The notes under the pieces: model-generated
Told to the model about the DNA's origin: nothing
Seen by the model: the letters and a program-made list of their open reading frames with translations, nothing else
The model's database searches: none
In this document: positions 43,357-51,893 of the stretch, piece by piece
Position numbering within the stretch: position 1 is the first letter of the stretch
Layout of the letters: every line of letters starts with the position of its first letter
Assembly: GCA_001770175.1 (NCBI GenBank)
Contig: MEQK01000164.1
Location: 1-57,713 of the forward strand
Length of the DNA: 57,713 nucleotides
Direction of reading: 5' to 3'
DNA from: Bdellovibrionales bacterium RIFOXYD1_FULL_55_31
GTDB lineage: Bacteria; Bdellovibrionota; UBA1018
Translations under genes and position numbers: made by a program

Positions 43357-46229
43357 GAAGAACGATTCTGATCATGACCGCCCTGCTCGTTTTTGCCGTT
43401 CTCCCGATCTACACGGTTAAAGTAATACAAAAAACAGATTACACCGACTTCTCCGTCTACTATCGGGCAGCCAAGCGAATGCAAGCCGGCAACTGGAATG
43501 AAATTTACAGCCTGTCTGACGGGGCCTCTCCCCTACGGTACGCCCCTATCACCTTGCCGCTCATGCGGCCCCTCGCGGAGGTTCCTGAAACCCCCGCCCG
43601 GGTCCTTTGGTTTTACCTGCAGTACTGCTTCTTCGGCCTGGGGTTTTTCTTCCTTTTTCGGGCGCTCAAATTGGTCCGCCCGAGACGCCGCGCCAGCCAA
43701 ATACCAGAACGCGCGTCCTCCGGGCTGGTCGCGACTTGCTTCGGCATCCTTTTCATTCTGAGATTCTGCCTCGATACGTTCACGATCGGCCAGGTTTCGA
43801 GCCTGATGTTCGTCGGCTTCACCCTGTCTCTCTACGCCTGGATGCGGGGAAAAGCGTCTCTCGCGGGAATAGGTGCTTTTATCCCGACCGTCTTCAAGGT
43901 CGGTCCTGGGGTTTTGTACGGCGTATTCGCCTCATCGCGACCGAAGGCTTTTCGTCGAGCCCTGTCCGGCAGTGCACTCCTGTTTCTCATCCTGAATGTC
44001 CTGACGCTCGCCTGGCTCGGTTCGGGCCCCCGGTTCAAAACACTCTGGAGCGACTGGGTGCGGATCGTCCTTGAAGACGGCAATTATTACGATGCCTCCC
44101 ATTATGGAAGCCAATCCGTCAAAAGCGCGCTCCTCAGACTCGCCCGCCAAGGTTGGTTCAGCTCACAGTCGGTAACGGAGTTTTGGCTCCTCGCCGCGGC
44201 CGTGGGCTGTGCCGCGGTTGCGGCGTTCTGGATTTTGAGACGTCCGAGGTCCATCCGATCCCGCGGCCTTTTCTTTTCTTTGGGCATTTTCCTTTACCTT
44301 TGGTTCATGCCCGAAACCTTCAAATACGCGCTGACAACGCTTGCGATTCCGGCGACTCTTGTTTTCCTGACCCTACTCGACGGATCACGGATCAAGAGCA
44401 GGCTGCTTCACTCCGTGGTGCTCGGCTTCGGATTTCTCACGCTGTCGATTCCAGGTAAGGATATCGTCGGCGATCGAATCTTTTTCGCTCTTCAGTACGC
44501 TTCCATTCCACTCATGGCGACGCTGCTGCTCGGCACGTCGTGTTTGCTCCTCGCCTGGCAGGATTCGGCCCCTTCACGAGCGGCGCGCTGGTTCAAAGCA
44601 CTTCTTTCGCCACGGGTTCTTGGGCCTTGGGGCGCGGATGGGGGCGGGTTTTCGGAACGGACAGAGAAATCGCCCTGTAAAGTATCTCTGCTGCTGCCGA
44701 TTCCGTTCGGGCCGTACGGTTCATGCGATCTCGATGTTCAACGGGTCGAACGCATTATTGCTGACGCCACGCACTTCCTGGCGGCGGAATGGCCCGCTCG
44801 CTTTGAAATCATCGTGATCCCGTTCGGTGATCGCGTCAGCGAGTTCCAACCCGTTATCGCGCACGTTCGAAGTCTCGCGAAAAATCAATTTCGAATCAGA
44901 ATGACCGATTCCTTCAGCGGTTACGGCCGTGCAGCCGCGCTTCGCGAAGGTTTTCTCGCGTCTCATGGAGAGATCATTCTGGTCAGCCATTTCGAACAAC
45001 CCTGTGAGCTCTCTTTTTTCAAAAGAGCTGTTGCGGCAATCGAAACCGGCGCGACTGATCTGGTTCGGGCGAATCGCCGTCATCCCGAAACCCGGTTTAA
45101 AGTCCCGGTCTCGGTTCTTTCACTCGTTTACCGGCGGCATCGGCTTGGCTTGCGGTTCAATCGCCTGATTCGCGCGATTCTCCCGGTCCAAACGACTGAC
45201 ACCCATTCCGGCACGTTCGCGATGACGCGGAAGATGGCGTTGGAAGCTTTTTCACTGCAAAGTTCCGCCGACTTTCTTTTCGACCTGGAAATCAGTCTTG
45301 TCGCGCGAACGCAGGGTTTCAGGGAAGCTGAATTCCCGGTGGTTCTCTATCTCGCGCAGGAAAAGACGTTCAAGAGGATGGTCCATGAGACGATGAGCAT
45401 CCTGATCGGTTTGCCCGTCCTCGCTTGGCGCTATCACCGCGGCTATTATCGGCATTTCTCCTGGAAACCGGGTACCCTCGAGATCACGGCCGACGACTGG
45501 GGACTGTCGCCCTCCGTCAACAGCGGAATCCTCGAACTCGCCCGAATGGGACTGATACGAAAAATTTCGCTGCTCGCGGACAGCCGGTTTTTAACGCATG
45601 GATTAAACGAACTGAAGGAATTACGGAACCGCGGGACAGTCCGACTCGGACTTCACTTCAATCTCACCTACGGGAAAAACGGTGCCCGTCCAGCTGGCGT
45701 TCTTCTCCGCTGGATTCTCCCATTCCAGAACCGCAGCGCGCTTCAAGACTCCGTCCGGCGGGAATTCGCGCTTCAACTTCGAAAACTCGAGACCGAAGGG
45801 GTCCGGCCCGTCTACCTCGATGGACATCACCACATTCACCTCACCCCGGGTATTCTCGAGTCTTTAACGGATCTGCTGGCCACGAGCGACATTCGCGAAA
45901 TCCGGCTGCCCTATGACCCGCGACTCTGGTTAACCGGCAAATGGCCACTCAACCTTCTCTCCTTGAGATTGAAAACGGTTCTTTCCAGAAAAGGCTTTTC
46001 ATCGCGTCCCTTCTACTATCCCTCAACGTCAGACTTCATGGACCAAGGATTCCTCCGAACGAAGCTCTCCAAAACCGTTGCCGGAACTGAAGTCATTATC
46101 CACCCGGCAAACTCCAATGACGCAAGTGTTTGGGAATTCCCCGATTCATACGTCGAGGGGCGCGTTACCGAGTATCGCGCCTTGAAAATGCTCCTCGCCT
46201 CTGGCCAAGAGCAAAGTCGCGGGATATAA
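43353..46229 (+). CDS. triple fusion: GT87-like membrane transferase, degenerate GT2, YdjC/ChbG deacetylase
   Basis: A 958-residue protein with three parts. Residues 1-410 carry about ten membrane segments and resemble GT87 polyprenol-phosphate-dependent mannosyltransferases (TDFSVYYRAAKRM). Residues 443-690 align block by block with the GT2 domain of the previous gene (VPVSVLSLVYRRHRLGLRFN, DTHSGTFAM, LFDLEIS), but the DAD metal site reads HFE (546-548), so it is probably dead. Residues 708-950 are a YdjC/ChbG deacetylase with ADDWG (713-717), GLHFN and DGHHHIH (823-829), all metal ligands present. Start ATG 43353 overlaps the upstream stop. It may build and deacetylate a lipid-linked glycan. 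Confidence 0.8.
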   Translation: MRRTILIMTALLVFAVLPIYTVKVIQKTDYTDFSVYYRAAKRMQAGNWNEIYSLSDGASPLRYAPITLPLMRPLAEVPETPARVLWFYLQYCFFGLGFFFLFRALKLVRPRRRASQIPERASSGLVATCFGILFILRFCLDTFTIGQVSSLMFVGFTLSLYAWMRGKASLAGIGAFIPTVFKVGPGVLYGVFASSRPKAFRRALSGSALLFLILNVLTLAWLGSGPRFKTLWSDWVRIVLEDGNYYDASHYGSQSVKSALLRLARQGWFSSQSVTEFWLLAAAVGCAAVAAFWILRRPRSIRSRGLFFSLGIFLYLWFMPETFKYALTTLAIPATLVFLTLLDGSRIKSRLLHSVVLGFGFLTLSIPGKDIVGDRIFFALQYASIPLMATLLLGTSCLLLAWQDSAPSRAARWFKALLSPRVLGPWGADGGGFSERTEKSPCKVSLLLPIPFGPYGSCDLDVQRVERIIADATHFLAAEWPARFEIIVIPFGDRVSEFQPVIAHVRSLAKNQFRIRMTDSFSGYGRAAALREGFLASHGEIILVSHFEQPCELSFFKRAVAAIETGATDLVRANRRHPETRFKVPVSVLSLVYRRHRLGLRFNRLIRAILPVQTTDTHSGTFAMTRKMALEAFSLQSSADFLFDLEISLVARTQGFREAEFPVVLYLAQEKTFKRMVHETMSILIGLPVLAWRYHRGYYRHFSWKPGTLEITADDWGLSPSVNSGILELARMGLIRKISLLADSRFLTHGLNELKELRNRGTVRLGLHFNLTYGKNGARPAGVLLRWILPFQNRSALQDSVRREFALQLRKLETEGVRPVYLDGHHHIHLTPGILESLTDLLATSDIREIRLPYDPRLWLTGKWPLNLLSLRLKTVLSRKGFSSRPFYYPSTSDFMDQGFLRTKLSKTVAGTEVIIHPANSNDASVWEFPDSYVEGRVTEYRALKMLLASGQEQSRGI

Positions 46230-46238
46230 CAAAAGTCA

Positions 46239-47561
46239 ATGAAGAGCTTATCGCGAAACTGGAAAATATTCCTGATCCTTGCGTTCGTCGCCGGCGCGAT
46301 TCTCCGCCTCATCTATGTCAACGACATGGAGTACAAAGAGGACGAGGAATTTAACTTTACCCAAACCCAGATCGTTCGTGGATTCACCGATTGGCCCTGG
46401 GTCGGCATGCCTTCTGGGGTTTATCTTCAAAACCCCGGAATGAGCATTTGGGTCTTCATCGCGCTTGCAAAAATATTCCGGGTGACGCAACCGACCGAAC
46501 TCGCCCACGCAGTCCAGCTCTTCAGTCTGCTCGGAATCGCGATGATCATCCCGTTCGTTCTTTGGTTCGTCAGGACCGAGGAGCGCGAACCCTGGCTTTG
46601 GGCGTTCGTTTTCTCGCTGGTGAACCCCTTTGCCATCCTGTACCAACGCAAACTTTGGCCGGAGCCGTTCCTCCCGTTTTTCACGATGTTGGTCCTCATG
46701 GGGTGGTGGCGACGCGATCGGAAACCGGGAGCCTTCGTGTGGGGATTCATCGGCGCATGGCTCGGGCAGATCCACATGAGCGGTTTTTTCTTCGCGGCGG
46801 GTCTGTTCCTTTGGACGCTGTTCTTTGACCGTTCGACCGGCCCCCCCGAGTCCAGCCGACGTCCGCGCTGGAAATTCTGGTTCATTGGCTCCTGTCTGGG
46901 CGCGCTTCCGCTCATTCCCTGGTTCCTTGAAGTCCTCGCGCACCCGCCGAGGGGCCACATGGTATCGGGCATCAGTGAAGCGCTTCAGCTCAAATACTGG
47001 GTCTTCTGGATTACTGACGCACTGGGGCTTCACTTGGGCAATCCTCTCGGTTTATTGCGCGGGCAATCGAACTTTGCGCAGATTTCAGATTTTATCCGCT
47101 ATCCCCTGATCAACGGCCAGGCAACTTATCTCGTCGGGCTTGCTCATATCGCGATCGTGATCGGCGCGCTCATCATCGTCTATCGCGCGGTTCGGGGAGT
47201 TCCCATAACGTTCGCCGCCGCGGGTTCAGTCAAAAGTCTCTTTATCGGGCAAGGCTCACCGACTGCTTTTGTGCAAAGCGCGGCTCTTTGGGGCACCGGG
47301 ATACTATTGACCATCACTGGCGTGGCGATCCGCCGATATTACATGATGGTCACTTTCCCGCTGGAATTCGTCTGGCTGGCGCGAATAACGCTCGGCCATG
47401 GCCAGGCATTTTCGCGTTTTCCGCGCGCGGTTCTTGGAATAATCTGGACAGCCCAACTCTTTATTTCGGCCAATTTCGTCGGGTACATCCACGTCAATGA
47501 AGGAGCTGTCCAAGGGGACTACGGTCCCGCTTACCATGTCATCATGAAGCAGCGAAAGTGA
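46239..47561 (+). CDS. multi-pass membrane glycosyltransferase, GT39/ArnT-like
   Basis: A 440-residue protein with about ten hydrophobic segments. The first external loop holds an acidic patch, YKEDEEFNF, at the place where GT-C enzymes keep their catalytic Asp/Glu, followed by a long loop ending PGMSIWV. PFAILYQRKLWPEP near residue 132 resembles the ArnT/PMT segment. Donor is presumably a polyprenyl-phosphate sugar and the reaction faces the periplasm. ATG 46239 is nine bases after the triple-fusion gene; tyrS starts six bases after its end. Family level only; GT83 or another GT-C group is possible. Confidence 0.72.
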   Translation: MKSLSRNWKIFLILAFVAGAILRLIYVNDMEYKEDEEFNFTQTQIVRGFTDWPWVGMPSGVYLQNPGMSIWVFIALAKIFRVTQPTELAHAVQLFSLLGIAMIIPFVLWFVRTEEREPWLWAFVFSLVNPFAILYQRKLWPEPFLPFFTMLVLMGWWRRDRKPGAFVWGFIGAWLGQIHMSGFFFAAGLFLWTLFFDRSTGPPESSRRPRWKFWFIGSCLGALPLIPWFLEVLAHPPRGHMVSGISEALQLKYWVFWITDALGLHLGNPLGLLRGQSNFAQISDFIRYPLINGQATYLVGLAHIAIVIGALIIVYRAVRGVPITFAAAGSVKSLFIGQGSPTAFVQSAALWGTGILLTITGVAIRRYYMMVTFPLEFVWLARITLGHGQAFSRFPRAVLGIIWTAQLFISANFVGYIHVNEGAVQGDYGPAYHVIMKQRK

Positions 47562-47567
47562 GACTCT

Positions 47568-48863
47568 ATGCAAAAGCGTCCTGATCCCGGTTTCTTCGCC
47601 GAACTCGAAGCACGCGAAATCGTCAAGCAGGTGACCGATCCTGAACTCGCCCACGCGCTCAAGAAAGAGCCGATGACCCTCTATATCGGATTCGACCCGA
47701 CGGCCGATAGTCTTCATGTCGGCGGATTGCTGCCGCTCGTGACACTCAGAAGATTTCAGCTTGCGGGGCACCGGCCCATTGCCGTGATCGGAGGCGCGAC
47801 GGGAATGATCGGAGACCCGAGCGGGAAAACCCAGGAACGCTCGTTGCTCGATGACGAAAAGATCGCCCACAATCTCAAAGGCATCACGAAGAATATCGCA
47901 AAAGTGCTTGATCTCAGCCCGGCCTCCGACGCCAAGGTTCTGAACAACGCGGATTGGACTAGATCAGTGTCCTATATCGAGTTCCTGCGGGACATCGGAA
48001 AGCATTTTACGGTCAACCACATGACCGCCAAGGAATCCGTTCGCGCTCGACTGGAAGACCGTGAGCACGGCATCTCGTACACGGAATTTTCGTACATGCT
48101 CCTTCAGGCTTACGACTTCCTGGTCCTCAAAGAGCGCGAGAACTGTCTGCTTCAGGTCGGGGGCTCAGATCAATGGGGGAACATCACCGCCGGCATCGAC
48201 CTGATCCGAAAGGTTCACGGCACGAACGCGGGCGTTTACGGCATGACTCACCCGCTCGTGATGAAAGCGGACGGAACCAAATTCGGCAAATCCGAGCAAG
48301 GCGCCATCTGGCTCGACCCGGACAGAACGTCACCTTACCAGTTCTACCAATATTTCATCCAGACCACGGACGCGGATGTCATCCGACTCCTGCGCTATTA
48401 TACGTTCCTCCCCTTGGAAGAAATCGCCGCACTCGAAAACTCGCTCAAAACCGAACCTGAGAAGCGAGCTTCCCAGCTCACCCTCGCGCGCGAACTGACA
48501 CGAATGGTTCACGGCGATTCGGAACTCTCCCAAGTTGAACGAACAAGCCATGCACTCTTCGGTTCGGCAATCAAGGAACTCGACGAACGGTCGCTCCTCG
48601 ACGTCATGAGCGGCGCTCCCACGACACAGAAGTCAAAAGACCTCCTATCGCAAGGTATCGCGCTCGTCGATCTTGTCTCCGAAACCGGCCTTTGTTCTTC
48701 GAAAGGCGCGGCCCGAAAGGACATCACGGCCGGCGGCATTTACGTCAATAACGATCGGGTGAATGACGCTTCTCATGTGCTGAAAACGGCCGATCTGATT
48801 TCCGGCGGCTACATCGTCCTTCGTAAAGGAAAACGCACGTACCATCTGGTCGCGTTCAGGTGA
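47568..48863 (+). CDS. tyrS: tyrosyl-tRNA synthetase
   Basis: A 431-residue class Ic synthetase of the TyrRS-type used by Proteobacteria. The ATP site has YIGFDPTADSLHVGG (the HIGH-like HVGG) and KFGKSEQGA (KMSKS-like); the tyrosine pocket is QVGGSDQWGN; an S4 RNA-binding domain closes the chain from about residue 370. The gene is the last of the metH run, so a housekeeping gene is tied to the glycan genes; a promoter inside the upstream gene is possible and not visible to me. Its end overlaps the hydrolase on the other strand by eight bases. Confidence 0.95.
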   Translation: MQKRPDPGFFAELEAREIVKQVTDPELAHALKKEPMTLYIGFDPTADSLHVGGLLPLVTLRRFQLAGHRPIAVIGGATGMIGDPSGKTQERSLLDDEKIAHNLKGITKNIAKVLDLSPASDAKVLNNADWTRSVSYIEFLRDIGKHFTVNHMTAKESVRARLEDREHGISYTEFSYMLLQAYDFLVLKERENCLLQVGGSDQWGNITAGIDLIRKVHGTNAGVYGMTHPLVMKADGTKFGKSEQGAIWLDPDRTSPYQFYQYFIQTTDADVIRLLRYYTFLPLEEIAALENSLKTEPEKRASQLTLARELTRMVHGDSELSQVERTSHALFGSAIKELDERSLLDVMSGAPTTQKSKDLLSQGIALVDLVSETGLCSSKGAARKDITAGGIYVNNDRVNDASHVLKTADLISGGYIVLRKGKRTYHLVAFR

Positions 48864-49848
48864 CTTTGCACCAGCGGTTCATGAGCTTTTGAGGAATTTT
48901 GTCGTGGTAGAGATTCGCGAGCGCCGCCGCTGTCGCGACCGGGTTTTCGATTTGCGGGCTATGGCCTACCCCTTTGAGCACGACGGCACGCACTTCGCGC
49001 CCGGAACTCTCCATCCCCGCCTTCAACCGGCTGGTCCAATGCTCGGCCATGACTGGGGGGATCAGGGTGTCTTTTTCGCCCCAAAGCAGCCAGACTCGTG
49101 AACGGATCTTTTCAACGGAATCCGCGAGAAAATGTTCATCCCTTACTGATCCCATGAATTGGTGCACTTCGGTCTTCCCGAGAAAGCTGTCGACTTCCTT
49201 CGCGAAAAACCTGAACCAGACGGGTTCTTTCCCGAATATGAACGGCCGCCAGGCCACGAGCCCATTTTCAGCAATGCGCTGAAAAACGCTCTCGAATTCC
49301 TTGCGTCGATCCGGGCTTTCGAAAAGGCCGGGCGGATCGACGAGGATGATCAGCTCAGGCCCTTGATAGTTCACGGTCCGCCCGGCTGGCCTCGTGCCCG
49401 CTCCGCAAGCCACGGCATAAAGACTCGTGAGCCAACCGCCGAGCGAATGCCCAAGAACCGTATCGGGCTTAAGCGTATCGAAAACATCACTGACGGCGTC
49501 GACGAGAAGATCCATGGAATCGAAGGCACGCTCCCGCGAAAGAAAACCGCCAAAACCCGGAAAATCCAGGAGCACCACTTCGTCGTACCGCGCGCGCAAC
49601 ACCGGGCGCAAAAGCGCGAGAATGACGAACCAGGAAAGAGAGGTGTCGCCGAACCCTGGAACGAGAACGAAGCGTTTCACATGCGGTTTCTTTTTCAGGT
49701 CGCGCCCGAAGCTTTTTCTCCAAAGTCCGATCTTGAGTTCGCCTTTACGCCGAAGCTCCCAAGTGTAACCTGTCCGCTCGAGTACCTGGCGGGCGGTCCA
49801 ATGAACGGCTCGCAACCACGGGACGCGATACTCACGAGAGACTGTCAT
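48856..49848 (-). CDS. alpha/beta hydrolase
   Basis: A 330-residue alpha/beta-fold hydrolase. The nucleophile is in GHSLGG near residue 135, the acid in WGEKDT near 255, and the His in GVGHSPQIENP near 295; the oxyanion loop is VLVPGFGD. A cap of about 70 residues follows the nucleophile. No signal peptide is clear; a basic N terminus of 50 residues precedes the fold. Substrate is unknown; a lipid-ester or lactone role is typical. ATG 49848 is used. Its 3' end overlaps tyrS and its promoter side faces metF. Confidence 0.85.
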   Translation of the reverse strand: MTVSREYRVPWLRAVHWTARQVLERTGYTWELRRKGELKIGLWRKSFGRDLKKKPHVKRFVLVPGFGDTSLSWFVILALLRPVLRARYDEVVLLDFPGFGGFLSRERAFDSMDLLVDAVSDVFDTLKPDTVLGHSLGGWLTSLYAVACGAGTRPAGRTVNYQGPELIILVDPPGLFESPDRRKEFESVFQRIAENGLVAWRPFIFGKEPVWFRFFAKEVDSFLGKTEVHQFMGSVRDEHFLADSVEKIRSRVWLLWGEKDTLIPPVMAEHWTSRLKAGMESSGREVRAVVLKGVGHSPQIENPVATAAALANLYHDKIPQKLMNRWCKVT

Positions 49849-49928
49849 GGTTCGGTTTTACTGAAAATCCGACCAAATGCCCAGCCTCATGCTTTACTTT
49901 GACCTGATTATCGGGAAAATGGGTCTCT

Positions 49929-50867
49929 ATGACCGCGCTCCCGTTCAAAGCTGACCGAAAACTGACCGATGTGCTCTCCGAAACGAAGTTCACGGTTTCC
50001 GCCGAGGTTATCCCGCCCCGTAACGGTTCCGAACAAGGTAAAGTCCTCGCTCAAATCGACTCCTTGCGCGGCGCCGGCGCACAGTTCCTGGCCGTGACAA
50101 AGGGCGCCGGAGGAAGCCTCCGGGGAGGAAGCCTTCCGATCGCGCAGGCCATAAAAGAAAATTTCAACATCCCCTGCATCGCCCATTTCACCTGTCGGGA
50201 CCTCACCGCCTTCGATGTCGAGAATCAGCTGATTGACCATCATTACTTCGGCATACGCAACATCCTGGCTCTTCGCGGAGATCCACCGGACGGCCAACCC
50301 GAATGGCGGCCACGCGAAGGCGGCTATAGCTATGCGCATGAGCTGATTCGGCAAATCACCGCCCTGAACCGGGGTGAATACATCCCGAGACCGGGCGGCC
50401 CGGAGCGGGATGGGACGGCAACAACCGATTTCTGCATCGGCGCCGCCGTTTACCCGGAATTTCCTGACAAGATGAAGCGTCTCCAATACTTCCGGCAAAA
50501 AGTTGAAGCAGGCGCGCAGTACGGCATCACGGATATGCTGTTTGATCCAGAGGTCTATGCCCGCTTCCTGGATGATTGCGGTAAAGCCGGGATAACGATC
50601 CCGATCCTGCCTGGGACGAGGATTTTGAAATCGCGAACGCAAGCTCACAAGATGATGGCAAAGTTCCGCGTGAATCTCCCGTCCGAAGTCCTGAATATGC
50701 TTCCCGAAACAGCGACGGGACCGGAGGCCATTCCCCTGGCGACCGAACTATTTATGCGACTCGTCGAACGTCTTCGTTCCCTTGGCGCTCCCGGCATTCA
50801 TGTGTTCGTCATTTCGGACACCGATGCTGCCGTTACGGCGATCATGCGCTGCGCACTGAATCGGTAA
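49929..50867 (+). CDS. metF: methylenetetrahydrofolate reductase
   Basis: A 312-residue flavoprotein TIM barrel that reduces 5,10-methylene-THF to 5-methyl-THF, the methyl donor for MetH. FTVSAEVIPPRNG (catalytic Glu), the CIAHFTCRDLT stretch, LALRGDPP and the CIGAAVYPEFP segment match the family. The C-terminal third has no SAM regulatory domain, as in the bacterial short form. ATG 49929 has a GGGAAA-like upstream stretch. It is not in the metH operon but is 12 kb from it; methionine genes are scattered here. Confidence 0.9.
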   Translation: MTALPFKADRKLTDVLSETKFTVSAEVIPPRNGSEQGKVLAQIDSLRGAGAQFLAVTKGAGGSLRGGSLPIAQAIKENFNIPCIAHFTCRDLTAFDVENQLIDHHYFGIRNILALRGDPPDGQPEWRPREGGYSYAHELIRQITALNRGEYIPRPGGPERDGTATTDFCIGAAVYPEFPDKMKRLQYFRQKVEAGAQYGITDMLFDPEVYARFLDDCGKAGITIPILPGTRILKSRTQAHKMMAKFRVNLPSEVLNMLPETATGPEAIPLATELFMRLVERLRSLGAPGIHVFVISDTDAAVTAIMRCALNR

Positions 50868-50898
50868 AGGTATCCACAAAAAATACCGATGAATCAGT

Positions 50899-51762
50899 AT
50901 GAAAAAACGTGGATTTTCGCTCGTGGAAATGACGGTGGTCCTTGCCCTGGGTGCGATCGGAATGCTCGGAGTGACGCAATTCATGAATTCATCGGCTCGC
51001 GCTCAGAAGGCCACGATGGTCAATGTCGAATTCATCAGCCTGGTCTCCTCGATCCAGTCCGTCCTGGCGAATACGACTCTTTGCAGACAAGCCTTTTATG
51101 ATTCCAGCGGAAGCGCACTGACGCTCGCGACGACAGCTGGCGCAATAACAAACGTGAACGAGATCAAAGCGCAGAACGCGTCGATCGCAAAACTTAACGA
51201 GAGCATGAACAGTTTCAAAATATCGAAACTCGCTCTCAAGACAAACTCCGCCGTGGGGACCGGCCTCTACACCGCGGATCTCGAGATGGAAGTCACGAAA
51301 ACCTCGCCCGTTCCGGGCCTTTCCGGGACGAAAACTCAAATTTTCCCGAACCTCACTCTTGGGGTCGATTCAGCGAACAAAATCACTTCGTGCGCTGCGG
51401 ATAAAGTGATCTCGGCTTCCAACATCAACAATTACATGACCAATAAGGCCAATTTCACTTACACCTACAACGGAACAAAGAAGCCGCTCTTGATCGTGAT
51501 GGAAGTTTTGCTCAGAGGATCCAACAACTGCACTTCCGGTATCGAAGCAAAGTGGTACGGCCCGGGCAGTGTCCAGGTTCGCGATTGGACGGTTCTCGCG
51601 GCAGTCGACCTTTATGATTCCCTGGGCTCCCACGGGCTGTTTCCGAACAACGTATTCCTGCTCACCATTCCTTTTATCGACGGCTCGAACTCGATCGCGT
51701 TCCGCAAGACCGGTTGCGCGAATATCTCTGACATCAATATTATTTCGGTTCTGGATCAGTAG
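50899..51762 (+). CDS. prepilin-type N-terminal cleavage/methylation protein
   Basis: A 287-residue protein with a type III signal: basic MKKR, then G|FSLVEMTVVLALGAIGMLG, with the Glu at +5 that pilins use for assembly. Peptidase cleavage should fall after the Gly. The globular part is long for a pilin, beta-rich, with four Cys pairs candidates (TLCRQ, SCAADK, NNCTSG, GCANIS). It may be a minor pilin or pseudopilin of a type IV pilus or type II secretion system whose other genes lie elsewhere. It starts 31 bases after metF and is followed by 131 bases before the modular protein. Confidence 0.85.
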   Translation: MKKRGFSLVEMTVVLALGAIGMLGVTQFMNSSARAQKATMVNVEFISLVSSIQSVLANTTLCRQAFYDSSGSALTLATTAGAITNVNEIKAQNASIAKLNESMNSFKISKLALKTNSAVGTGLYTADLEMEVTKTSPVPGLSGTKTQIFPNLTLGVDSANKITSCAADKVISASNINNYMTNKANFTYTYNGTKKPLLIVMEVLLRGSNNCTSGIEAKWYGPGSVQVRDWTVLAAVDLYDSLGSHGLFPNNVFLLTIPFIDGSNSIAFRKTGCANISDINIISVLDQ

Positions 51763-51893
51763 CTTTCAATACTTAAGATTATCGAGCGGTGGCAGTTCCT
51801 TCGGAATTCCTATGTTGTCAAAAATGACACCCTCTATTTTTGAAAATTTCGGTCTATAATTATAAGAATATCTCACTTGAATCGGGGGAACGT

